A stretch of DNA of 9,498 nt from Synergistaceae bacterium (GCA_017394925.1 JAFPWQ010000253.1:1-9498); one strand, 5' to 3'; counted from the stretch's first letter, positions 1-6,403 are shown. Numbers and translations are program-made. Notes: generated from the letters alone by a model not told the origin.

Positions 1-427
1 CATGTTCACGTGCCGCGATTAATGCGACTCCTGCTTCGAGAGGCTGTAATTTCCCGTCTAAACTTCTTCCGCCTTCTGGGAATATCAAAACGTCATTTCC
101 TTCTTCGTATAACTTCATGAACGCCCGTAATGCTCCTGCCGCTGATGAATTGCTTGAACGCGATACGGGTATTGCTCCCAGTGCCTTAATGCACATCGCG
201 AACGGCCAGAACGTGAATAATTCTTCTTTGGCCAAATATCTTAACCGTCTTGGGAAAAAACAGCCAACGATTACAGGGTCCATATTGCTGGTATGATTGC
301 AGGCAACTATCATTTTTTCGTTATCCGGCAATTTCTCAAGCCATTTTGATGAACAGCGGTTATATATCTTCAGGAATAACTTGAAGAATCCGCTGACGAT
401 TGCATAAAAAATTTTACTCTGCTTCAT
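1..427 (-). CDS. plsC: 1-acyl-sn-glycerol-3-phosphate acyltransferase (PlsC family), C-terminus cut by window edge
   Basis: Membrane-associated acyltransferase that adds the second acyl chain to lysophosphatidic acid in phospholipid synthesis. The reading frame from the ATG at 427-425 stays open to base 1, giving about 142 visible residues. It carries the family's HX4D catalytic motif as NHTSNMDP near residues 44-51 and the FPEGGRS glycerophosphate-binding motif near residue 116. A hydrophobic, aromatic N-terminus precedes the catalytic block, as is usual for PlsC. The start lies 14 bp inside the end of cmk. A GGGAGG Shine-Dalgarno (plus strand 441-446) sits within cmk with a rather long spacer of about 13 nt, so translation is probably coupled to cmk. 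A cmk-plsC pairing is common in anaerobes, which supports the call. The substrate (acyl-ACP or acyl-CoA) cannot be told from the visible part. Confidence 0.9.
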   Translation of the reverse strand, partial: MKQSKIFYAIVSGFFKLFLKIYNRCSSKWLEKLPDNEKMIVACNHTSNMDPVIVGCFFPRRLRYLAKEELFTFWPFAMCIKALGAIPVSRSSNSSAAGALRAFMKLYEEGNDVLIFPEGGRSLDGKLQPLEAGVALIAAREH

Positions 428-1085
428 TTTGCGATAATACCTCCCTGACATGCTTAACGATGAAATTTACGGCTTCTTTTTCTGTCATGTCAGACGTATC
501 TAAATATATTGCTCCTTCGGGAATGCTTAACGGTGCTGTCTTTCGGGTTGAATCATTAATATCACGTTCCTTTATTGCGCGTAATATTTCGTCATAGTTA
601 GCATTTTTGCCTTTTGCGATTCTTTCATCATAGCGTCTTTTTGCTCTGACTTCAGGTGATGCAGTGAGATAGAATTTCACTTTTGCGTCAGGAAATACAA
701 CACTGCCTACATCGCGCCCCTCTGCAACAATTGAGCCGTAATTCTTCTGCTCCTGCTGAAGTCCAAGCAACGCCTCACGCACTGCCGGTACTGCCGAATA
801 CAATGATGCAAGCTCGTCAACTTCGGGTGTTCTAATCTCGCCGCTAACGTCAAAGTCATTCACGAGGACTTTATCATAACGCAGAATAATTTTAATCTCA
901 CTCAGAGCCTCACGTAAATATTCGTCATTGTCGGGTGAAATTTCAGATTTTGCGAGAATTAATGCGATCGCACGGTATATTGCGCCTGTATCGAGATATT
1001 TTATGCCAAGCTCACGGGCAACATCTTTTGCGGCTGAACTTTTTCCGGCTCCTGCTGGACCGTCTATTGTGATTATGTATGACAA
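414..1085 (-). CDS. cmk: Cytidylate kinase
   Basis: Cytoplasmic (d)CMP kinase, which phosphorylates CMP and dCMP with ATP for nucleotide supply. The 223-residue length is typical of the short bacterial form. The P-loop GPAGAGKSS lies at residues 9-17 and the conserved DTGAIYRA at 32-39. EGRDVGSVVFPDA in the middle and the KTAPLSIPEGAIYLDTS block near the C-terminus are CMP-kinase hallmarks. The start codon is TTG (1085-1083). The only upstream in-frame alternative before a stop is a CTG two codons earlier. The Shine-Dalgarno AGGAG (1098-1102) overlaps the TAG stop of the upstream HDOD gene, with a long spacer of about 12 nt. The 3' end overlaps the plsC start by 14 bp. The function call is firm; the exact start is less so. 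Confidence 0.95.
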   Translation of the reverse strand: MSYIITIDGPAGAGKSSAAKDVARELGIKYLDTGAIYRAIALILAKSEISPDNDEYLREALSEIKIILRYDKVLVNDFDVSGEIRTPEVDELASLYSAVPAVREALLGLQQEQKNYGSIVAEGRDVGSVVFPDAKVKFYLTASPEVRAKRRYDERIAKGKNANYDEILRAIKERDINDSTRKTAPLSIPEGAIYLDTSDMTEKEAVNFIVKHVREVLSQNEAE

Positions 1086-1097
1086 TTTCAGCTCATG

Positions 1098-1103
1098 CTC
1101 CTA
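1098..1103 (-). promoter_or_regulatory. Shine-Dalgarno of cmk fused to HDOD stop codon
   Basis: On the minus strand the HDOD gene ends CTT TAG GAG. The TAG stop (1103-1101) supplies the first bases of the AGGAG ribosome-binding site for cmk. Its position supports the TTG start at 1085 (spacer about 12 nt) and suggests translational coupling between the two genes. The same arrangement recurs at the NIF3/trpS junction. Confidence 0.6.
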
Positions 1104-1991
1104 AAGTCCGGCCATATCTCCCATGTCATTGGCGACATTTCCGGCAAAATCTATCATTTCGGACAGCAAATTATCGAAGTTCGTTATTCCGAGTCTCTCT
1201 ATAGGCTCAGGGAACATATATGCCTGCAAGCCGTCAGCACCGAGTCCGATTCCGAGCATTAAGCATATTGAGTTCGCAAGCGTTACTACATCAAGCAGCG
1301 GCTGATACTGCTTTTTATCATCAGGAAGGTCATTCGGTTTATGATGATAAGCTACTGCTACTCTGTGCGATATCGGCATTTCCCATTTCTCAACAAGAAT
1401 CTCACCTATCATTGCATGATCGAATCCCAGTACCTGACTTTCTGCCTCAGTGAACGGAATATGCTTCTCTTCGACCATTTTTACGATAATTCCATAACCG
1501 AATCTCACATAGTCATTGAGTATTACTTTGCCGATGTCATGCAGTAAGCCCCCAACATACGCGTCCTCCGTGCTGACTGCTCCCGTTAATTTCGCTAAAT
1601 GCCTCGATGTATACGCTACCATGAGTGAATGCCGCCATAATTCGCCGCGATCCAGTGCATAACCTGAAAGTCCTTTATCCATTGCAGAATACACGGTTGC
1701 CGCAAGAATTATATTGCTCACGCTCTTGTAGCCCAGTAACGCAATAGCCTCTGATATATTAGAGATACTCCGCGACATTCCATAGGCCGCAGAATTTGCA
1801 AGTTTCAGTATGCGCAGAACAAGACCTTCATCCCTTGAGAGGCTTTTGGCAACATCAGAAGCGTTACTTTCAGGGTCATTGAGCTTCTTCATTGTCTCAA
1901 GAACGAACTGCGGAAATGATTTTATGTCCTGCATCTTGTTTAATATGCGAGTCTTTATCAGGTCTCTGGATTTCTCATCAATCTCACTCAT
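1101..1991 (-). CDS. HDOD-domain signalling protein
   Basis: A 296-residue cytosolic protein whose body is a single HDOD domain (about residues 20-215), a relative of HD-GYP and HD phosphohydrolases used in bacterial signalling and regulation. Visible marks are the helical N-terminal block with LVLRILKLANSAAYG (about 57-71) and the core GGLLHDIGK (147-155), where H151-D152 keeps an HD pair. H121 in the LWRHSL stretch and a later YHHKP are also present. No GYP motif, receiver domain or other partner domain is visible, so cyclic-di-GMP hydrolysis is not supported. The ATG at 1991-1989 is preceded by a good AAAGGGGG ribosome-binding site. It lies 50 bp downstream of rluB and 15 bp upstream of cmk in the same operon. 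The target or signal is unknown. Confidence 0.85.
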   Translation of the reverse strand: MSEIDEKSRDLIKTRILNKMQDIKSFPQFVLETMKKLNDPESNASDVAKSLSRDEGLVLRILKLANSAAYGMSRSISNISEAIALLGYKSVSNIILAATVYSAMDKGLSGYALDRGELWRHSLMVAYTSRHLAKLTGAVSTEDAYVGGLLHDIGKVILNDYVRFGYGIIVKMVEEKHIPFTEAESQVLGFDHAMIGEILVEKWEMPISHRVAVAYHHKPNDLPDDKKQYQPLLDVVTLANSICLMLGIGLGADGLQAYMFPEPIERLGITNFDNLLSEMIDFAGNVANDMGDMAGL

Positions 1992-2041
1992 GAATTCAGC
2001 CCCCTTTTACGAAAAAATATTTTTGTTTATTATGGAAAAAA

Positions 2042-2758
2042 TTAAACTATACCGCCATTAAATATTTTAGTGTACAGGTCTGAAAAAGACAAACTCACAA
2101 ATTCACCCGCACTTAATCTTTCAAGTCTCATCTTTCCTATTTTACGGCGGATTAATCTCTCAACCTTAAAGCCTGCCTCTTTGGCCATAAGTCTAATCTC
2201 ACGTTTTAATCCCTCAACTATTACTATGCTTACCCATTGATTTACGGGTTCACGTTCAATAATATTAATGCTCAGGGGCTTAACGTGATGACCTTCGGGA
2301 ATCTCAAAGCCTTTTCGCCAGCGTTCAAGCTGTTTTATATTTATCGGAATGTTTAATAATGCTTCGTACTCTTTGCGAATCTCTTTTGACGGATGCAATA
2401 TGCTTTGAGTAAATTCTCCGTCATTCGTGAGAATCAATAAGCCTTCGCTATCACGGTCAAGCCTTCCGACAGGATAAAGTCTCTCATTGTGATTCTGAAT
2501 CAGGTCAATCACAACGGGATCATATTTATCACTCGCGGCACATACATAACCGGAGGGCTTATTGATTACGTAATAGACATGCTGAGAGAGATTTAATTTC
2601 TTTTTGTCGAGTGTGATTATGTCATTCTCCGGGTCAACCTGAAAAAAAGGTGCAAGTACGATTTTTCCGTTTACCTGCACCCTTCCTTCGAGAATTATTA
2701 TCTCTGCTTTGCGCCTCGATGACACTCCGCATGATGCTATATATGCGTTAAGTCTCAT
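2042..2758 (-). CDS. rluB: S4-domain rRNA pseudouridine synthase (RsuA/RluB family)
   Basis: Isomerises a specific uridine to pseudouridine in ribosomal RNA. The 238-residue protein has an N-terminal S4 RNA-binding domain (residues 1-50, with GVSSRRKAE and EGRVQVNG). The catalytic domain follows, with VGRLDRDSEGLLILTNDG; D101 in GRLD is the expected catalytic aspartate. KEYEALL and REIRLMAKEAG further on fit the family. The S4 region resembles RluB (large-subunit rRNA, helix 89 region) more than RsuA, but the exact target base is an inference. The ATG start overlaps the TGA stop of trpS in an ATGA, a classic coupling arrangement. It ends 50 bp before the HDOD gene; that short A/T-rich gap holds no clear terminator. 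Confidence 0.9.
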   Translation of the reverse strand: MRLNAYIASCGVSSRRKAEIIILEGRVQVNGKIVLAPFFQVDPENDIITLDKKKLNLSQHVYYVINKPSGYVCAASDKYDPVVIDLIQNHNERLYPVGRLDRDSEGLLILTNDGEFTQSILHPSKEIRKEYEALLNIPINIKQLERWRKGFEIPEGHHVKPLSINIIEREPVNQWVSIVIVEGLKREIRLMAKEAGFKVERLIRRKIGKMRLERLSAGEFVSLSFSDLYTKIFNGGIV

Positions 2759-3777
2759 GGCAAATCAGCTCTCTTTGGATTCACAAGCAAGCCCATAGCC
2801 GGATAAATTGCGCTCATGGTCTCTCTGGCAGTCTTAGAGGCACGTTCAGCACCGTCAGCAAGAATTTCATCAAGCAATGACTTCTTGCCCTCGTATTTTG
2901 CTCTGCGTTCACGAACAGGATTCATTATCTCCTGAATATGAGCGTTCAATTTCTTCTTGCAGTCAATGCATCCAATTCCGGCCGTCTTGCAGCCTTCACA
3001 GATTTCTTTTTTCTCGCCTTCGTCATGATTGAAGACCTTGTGCAAGTCCCAGACAGGACATTTCTCCGGGTTGCCGGGATCCGTGCGTCTCATTCTTGCG
3101 GGGTCAGTCTTCATTGTGCGTAACTTCTGCCACATCGAGTCTGCACTCTCGGATATTTCAAGAGCATTGCCGTATGACTTGCTCATTTTGCGTCCGTCAA
3201 TGCCGGGTACTTTGGGTGTTGCTGTGAATAACGGCTGAGGTTCAACAAGTAAATTCTCACCGAAGAAATTATTGAACCGTCTCACAAGCTCACGGGAAAT
3301 TTCAAGATGTGCGCTCTGATCCTCTCCGACGGGAACAAGACTTGCCTTATAGAGCAATATATCAGCGGCCATTAAGACAGGATAACCCAGAAATCCGAAT
3401 GTCCCTAAGTCTTTATTCACGATGTTAAACAGCTGCTCTTTGTATGTCGGGTTACGATACAGCCAGCCTAATGGTGTAATCATTCCGAGCGCAAGAGCTA
3501 ATTCTGCGTGCTGGGGAACATGAGACTGAATGAATAACGGACTCTTCACGGGGTCTAATCCTACTGCAAGCCAGTCAAGCAATGCCGTGTAGCAATATTC
3601 GCCGGTGTTCGCACTCTCAGCATAATTTGATGTCAGTGCGTGCCAGTCAGCAATCGCATAATAGCATTCGTATTTATCATCGTTCTGCAATTTCACAAAG
3701 CTGCTTAACGCTCCGGCCATGTGTCCCAGATGAAGAGGCCCTGTAGGTCTCATTGCGCTTAATACTCGTTGTTTCAT
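2755..3777 (-). CDS. trpS: Tryptophanyl-tRNA synthetase, likely Fe-S cluster type
   Basis: Class I aminoacyl-tRNA synthetase that charges tRNA-Trp using ATP. The 340-residue length is normal. The HIGH signature is HLGH at residues 16-19, after RPTGPL, and the KMSKS signature is exact at 197-201. GEDQSAHLE near 151-159 is typical of TrpRS. Four cysteines, C240, C263, C270 and C273, form C-x22-C-x6-C-x2-C. This is the spacing of the [4Fe-4S]-binding motif described in the Thermotoga maritima enzyme, placed near the anticodon-recognition region. C260 is an additional nearby cysteine. The ATG at 3777-3775 follows an AGGAG site with an 11-nt spacer. The gene lies 14 bp after the NIF3 gene and overlaps rluB by 4 bp. 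No T-box or trp leader is visible. Confidence 0.97.
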   Translation of the reverse strand: MKQRVLSAMRPTGPLHLGHMAGALSSFVKLQNDDKYECYYAIADWHALTSNYAESANTGEYCYTALLDWLAVGLDPVKSPLFIQSHVPQHAELALALGMITPLGWLYRNPTYKEQLFNIVNKDLGTFGFLGYPVLMAADILLYKASLVPVGEDQSAHLEISRELVRRFNNFFGENLLVEPQPLFTATPKVPGIDGRKMSKSYGNALEISESADSMWQKLRTMKTDPARMRRTDPGNPEKCPVWDLHKVFNHDEGEKKEICEGCKTAGIGCIDCKKKLNAHIQEIMNPVRERRAKYEGKKSLLDEILADGAERASKTARETMSAIYPAMGLLVNPKRADLP

Positions 3778-3788
3778 GTTGATATTTA

Positions 3789-3794
3789 CTCCTA
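3789..3794 (-). promoter_or_regulatory. Shine-Dalgarno of trpS fused to NIF3 stop codon
   Basis: The minus strand reads ATA TAG GAG: the TAG stop of the NIF3 gene (3794-3792) is the first part of the AGGAG site for trpS. The spacer to the ATG at 3777 is about 11 nt. It supports the annotated trpS start and coupling of the two genes. Confidence 0.6.
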
Positions 3795-4577
3795 TATTCT
3801 TAATGGTGAGCTGAGTGCTTTTACGTTCAGGATTACAGTCTCAGCTCCGCATTCTGAAATCTTTTCCGCCAGTTTAGGCAGTGAGGCACGTTCCATTTCT
3901 CCGTGATCCGCAAGCGCAATCACAAGTCCGGCACGGGTCGCATCTATGAGTTCGTGATATTTCATGTCCGCTGTGATGTATATATCAGCTCTGCGGTTGA
4001 CTGCCAGCTTCCAGAATTCCGCACCTGAGCCGCCGCATAATGACACACGCGATATACTTTCAGGAAGACTATTTGCGTATATATCCAGTCTCGAAAGTCC
4101 CCATGATATTTTTACGTGTTCAAGAAAGTCTTTGAGATTCATACTCTCCGGCATGACACCATGAAATCCGAATGCTGTTGCATTAAACGGTTTAGCCTTT
4201 ACCAGTCCGAGCAATGATGACAATGCCGTATTAACTCCTTCTTCTGCTTTGTCCCAGTTCGTGTGAGCCGCAATGATATTCACATTACGCTTCACTGCCT
4301 CGTAAATCGTTCGGCCCTGATAATAATTCACGCATATATTCTTTAACGGCCTGAATATTAACGGGTGATGACAGAGCAGAACTTCACAGCCATGATTATC
4401 TGCTTCGATTACTGCCTCACTCACCGCATCAAGACAAATTCCAACGCGCTTAACTTCAGCATTGTAATCTCCGGCCATGAGACCAATATTATCCCATTCC
4501 TCTGCAAGTTCCGAAGACGCAAATGTCTCAATGTGTGCTAAGAGCTTTCTAACGTTCAGGGAAGTATTTTCTGACAT
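3792..4577 (-). CDS. NIF3-like di-metal protein (GTP cyclohydrolase 1 type 2 / YbgI family)
   Basis: Cytosolic member of the NIF3/YbgI family, widely conserved but with no settled function; some members are annotated as GTP cyclohydrolase 1 type 2. The 261-residue length matches the single-domain form. The dinuclear metal ligands line up with E. coli YbgI: H70-H71 in LLCHHPLIF, H105 and D109 in AAHTNWD, and H225 and E229 in ADHGEME, with the same spacings. AEEWDNIGL near 25-33 is the usual N-terminal signature. The ATG at 4577 lies 29 bp inside the upstream kinase gene. I see no good Shine-Dalgarno before it, so translation probably depends on ribosomes finishing the kinase. It is followed after 14 bp by trpS, a frequent type of housekeeping context that does not define the role. 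Confidence 0.9.
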   Translation of the reverse strand: MSENTSLNVRKLLAHIETFASSELAEEWDNIGLMAGDYNAEVKRVGICLDAVSEAVIEADNHGCEVLLCHHPLIFRPLKNICVNYYQGRTIYEAVKRNVNIIAAHTNWDKAEEGVNTALSSLLGLVKAKPFNATAFGFHGVMPESMNLKDFLEHVKISWGLSRLDIYANSLPESISRVSLCGGSGAEFWKLAVNRRADIYITADMKYHELIDATRAGLVIALADHGEMERASLPKLAEKISECGAETVILNVKALSSPLRI

Positions 4578-5181
4578 CGCTGATAAATTTATCCGTCATT
4601 GAAGGCGTATGAATGAATTCAGGATCTGAGAGTTCAAGCTCATAGAAATTAACATCATGATGTAACTCTGACTTCACGAGATCAAGAAACGGCATGTACG
4701 CGTCATATAGTGCCCTCCAGTATTCAATGCCCGCGTCTATTTCGTCCTGCCTGCCCCGTGATTTTATTCTGCGCATTATCTCGCTGAATTCACACCTCAC
4801 AAGAACAAATAACTTCGGAGGCTTTACGTATCTTAACAGTGAATCATAAAGTGTCAGATAACAGCCCAGCTGACTATCACGAAAATAGCCGTCCCTGTAA
4901 TACATCATCGCGTACACTTTATCACCGAATATGCTCCTGTCCAGAATATAATTATTTTCTTCGGAGGCACATAAATACTGCGCAAATCTCGTTACGAGAA
5001 AATTTAACTGCATGGGGAAAGCCCACTTGTCATGATCATAATGAAATTTGCTGAGAAGATCTAACGGATCTCTGAACTCTTCGGGCATAATGCTGAAATT
5101 CATTCGCTTTGAGAGTAATTCAACGATTGTAGATTTGCCGCTCGCTGTCATTCCCTCAACTATGATTTGAATCTGTCCCAA
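4549..5181 (-). CDS. Deoxynucleoside kinase (dGK/dAK/dCK family)
   Basis: Salvage kinase that phosphorylates a deoxynucleoside to its monophosphate using ATP. The 210-residue length fits bacterial members. The P-loop GMTASGKS is at residues 10-17. The acidic PEE at 33-35 is the expected catalytic-base region. DRS at 81-83 corresponds to the family's (D/E)RS motif. The LID-like RIKSRGRQDE lies at about 138-147, followed by the EYWRALYDAYMPF block. Which deoxynucleoside is preferred cannot be read from the sequence. The start is TTG (5181-5179), chosen because AAGGAG (5193-5198) lies 11 nt upstream and an in-frame TAA stands only three codons before. Nothing shorter keeps the P-loop. It is the first gene of the minus-strand operon and overlaps the NIF3 gene by 29 bp. 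Confidence 0.88.
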   Translation of the reverse strand: MGQIQIIVEGMTASGKSTIVELLSKRMNFSIMPEEFRDPLDLLSKFHYDHDKWAFPMQLNFLVTRFAQYLCASEENNYILDRSIFGDKVYAMMYYRDGYFRDSQLGCYLTLYDSLLRYVKPPKLFVLVRCEFSEIMRRIKSRGRQDEIDAGIEYWRALYDAYMPFLDLVKSELHHDVNFYELELSDPEFIHTPSMTDKFISDVRKYFPER

Positions 5182-5192
5182 GTGAATTTATT

Positions 5193-5198
5193 CTCCTT
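5193..5198 (-). promoter_or_regulatory. Ribosome-binding site fixing the TTG start of the deoxynucleoside kinase
   Basis: AAGGAG on the minus strand, 11 nt before the TTG at 5181. With the in-frame TAA at 5190-5188, it leaves TTG (or an unlikely ATT two codons earlier) as the only start. Confidence 0.75.
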
Positions 5199-5222
5199 AC
5201 GTGAAAGATAAAAATTACTGGG

Positions 5223-5231
5223 ATTATATCA
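5223..5231 (-). promoter_or_regulatory. Extended -10 promoter for the housekeeping operon
   Basis: The minus strand reads TGATATAAT: a perfect TATAAT with the TG dinucleotide one base upstream, the extended -10 form of a vegetative sigma promoter. No good -35 hexamer is seen at 16-18 nt, which extended -10 promoters tolerate. Predicted initiation is near 5215, about 35 nt before the kinase start, leaving a short leader that contains the ribosome-binding site. Confidence 0.6.
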
Positions 5232-5287
5232 GATTTGCAAATGCACCCGAAAAACATTATGATACATAAAAATTTTTCAGAAAGGAT

Positions 5288-5316
5288 TTGACACGTTACA
5301 TCATGACCGCTATACT
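5288..5316 (+). promoter_or_regulatory. Vegetative sigma promoter, TTGACA-17-TATACT
   Basis: A perfect -35 TTGACA (5288-5293) is separated by exactly 17 bp from TATACT (5311-5316, one mismatch to TATAAT). An A/T tract with AAAAATTTTT (5268-5277) lies just upstream, where an UP element would sit. Initiation would fall near 5323. It faces the glycosyltransferase gene and diverges from the kinase promoter about 60 bp away. Initiation at 5323 would place the ATG at 5303 outside the transcript. The match is strong, but chance similarity in an A/T-rich gap cannot be excluded. Confidence 0.55.
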
Positions 5317-5384
5317 CGAACAACGACCAGCGACCCACATTCTGCACTCTTTTCCTGTGCAATGACGGACACATCACAAAAGAC

Positions 5385-6350
5385 GTGGGATTAATCCCTT
5401 ACGGTATGCACAAATTCTACGAATATGATTCATTCGTAACATCATACCCCGATATTGAGTTGCCCAGACTGAAAAACACACCCGGACTTCGTGTAGAGAG
5501 AGTCCCGGACATAACGGGAAAATGGCTTGAGGATTCCTGTTTATGGCTCAAAGACAACGCAAAGAGAATTGATGTTCTGAATCTTTATCATTTAGCTCCG
5601 CGTTCAATCAGGCAGGCACTGACATACAAGCTGCATAACCCGAAAGGCAAAGTGTACCTCAAGTTTGACGGAACACCCATGCCCAGACGCTTTAAATTCT
5701 GGAAGAACATAAAGCCGTATATCATGCTGAGTATGTGCAAGATCGTCAGCACGGAGCTTCAGGAAAACGCAGAAATATTATCACGGAAATGGCACCGCAA
5801 AATAATCTGCGTACCCAATCCGCTGAATCCAGGTGAGATTAAAGAATACAAATCATTCAGTGAACGTTCAAATACAATATTAACCGTTGGCAGGCTTGGA
5901 ACCCAACAGAAAGCTACGGAGATATTGCTTGAAGCATTTGCAAAGATTGCAGATAAAATTCCGAACTGGAAATTAAAACTTGCCGGAGCCATACGCGAGA
6001 ACATGAACATAGCTGATGATTTTTTTGCGAAGTATCCTGACATGAAAGAACGAGTTATATTTACGGAGCACATAGAAGACAGAGAAGAACTGATTGAAAT
6101 ATACAGGGACTCAAAAATTTTTGCATTTCCATCACGCTGGGAAAGTTTTGGGATTGCTCTCACTGAAGCCATGATGAACGGATGCTTCTGCGTTGCCTCG
6201 CGTATTCCTTCAAGTATGAGCCTGACTGAAAATTTCAGTTCGGCCATGATGTTGATGATATTAACTCACTTGCTGAAAAATTACTTTATGCATGTACTCA
6301 TGAATCAGAAATTGAAGCTCTTGCCATTCAGGGAAGAGACGCAACATTAA
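5385..6350 (+). CDS. Glycosyltransferase, GT4-like (GT-B fold), broken at both ends
   Basis: Transfers a sugar from an activated (usually nucleotide) donor, probably for a surface polysaccharide; acceptor and sugar are unknown. From the GTG at 5385 the frame gives 321 residues. The C-terminal Rossmann domain is clear: LTVGRLGTQQKATEILLEAF (about 166-185), then FAFPSRWESFGIALTEAM, whose E253-x7-E261 is the GT4 nucleotide-sugar motif. After F284 the frame yields unrelated sequence. The expected ending (GHDVDDINSLAEKLLYA...) is in the -1 frame to 6403. At the front, family-like residues such as TLFLCNDGHITKDVG continue upstream of the GTG to the TGA at 5304-5306, but without an ATG, GTG or TTG. 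No Shine-Dalgarno precedes the GTG. It is the only plus-strand gene here, between two minus-strand operons. It is probably a recent pseudogene, unless the two breaks are assembly errors. Confidence 0.75.
   Translation: MGLIPYGMHKFYEYDSFVTSYPDIELPRLKNTPGLRVERVPDITGKWLEDSCLWLKDNAKRIDVLNLYHLAPRSIRQALTYKLHNPKGKVYLKFDGTPMPRRFKFWKNIKPYIMLSMCKIVSTELQENAEILSRKWHRKIICVPNPLNPGEIKEYKSFSERSNTILTVGRLGTQQKATEILLEAFAKIADKIPNWKLKLAGAIRENMNIADDFFAKYPDMKERVIFTEHIEDREELIEIYRDSKIFAFPSRWESFGIALTEAMMNGCFCVASRIPSSMSLTENFSSAMMLMILTHLLKNYFMHVLMNQKLKLLPFREETQH
6220..6244 (+). repeat. Inverted repeat enclosing A_AAT_TTC slippery heptamer
   Basis: ACTGAA (6225-6230) and TTCAGT (6234-6239) are perfect inverted arms around AAT, extended by GCC (6220-6222) pairing with GGC (6242-6244) across a small internal mismatch. 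The heptamer AAATTTC (6230-6236) is phased as A AAT TTC in the glycosyltransferase frame, the X_XXY_YYZ form of a -1 slippery site. It sits exactly where the coding frame changes. A 16-nt perfect palindrome with one more T would restore the frame. Confidence 0.6.
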
Positions 6351-6403
6351 GACGCTGTGATTTAAAGAGTGTATGCGAAATTATTGCTGACGGGTTAAGA
6401 TAA
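6230..6403 (+). pseudogene. Displaced C-terminus of the glycosyltransferase (-1 frame)
   Basis: The -1 frame opens immediately after a TGA at 6227-6229 and runs to TAA at 6401-6403. It encodes QFGHDVDDINSLAEKLLYA and a helical tail ending in VCEIIADGLR. This is the normal end of a GT4 protein, where the last helices pack back against the nucleotide-binding domain. Joined after N283-F284 of the upstream frame, it gives a protein of about 339 residues from the GTG. It has no start codon or ribosome-binding site of its own and would be made only by frameshifting or from a repaired gene. Confidence 0.7.

Noticed and set aside
2012..2024. A/T palindrome in the rluB-HDOD gap as a terminator or promoter
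   Set aside because: AAAAATATTTTT has no GC stem and no paired -35/-10 of quality is seen, so neither call is supported.
5268..5277. AAAAATTTTT as an intrinsic terminator between the divergent genes
   Set aside because: There is no GC-rich stem and no gene ends here; it is better explained as an A/T tract upstream of the plus-strand promoter.
5156..5377. Minus-strand 73-codon open frame across the divergent promoter region
   Set aside because: It overlaps the kinase start, both promoters and the start of the glycosyltransferase, has no recognisable motif and no convincing ribosome-binding site.
5182..5384. Riboswitch, small RNA gene or attachment site in the 200-bp divergent gap
   Set aside because: Apart from the two promoters and a ribosome-binding site, I see no conserved fold, direct-repeat pair or tRNA end.
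5759..6247. Minus-strand 162-codon open frame antisense to the glycosyltransferase
   Set aside because: The plus strand holds clear GT4 motifs across this stretch; the antisense translation shows no domain and is a shadow.
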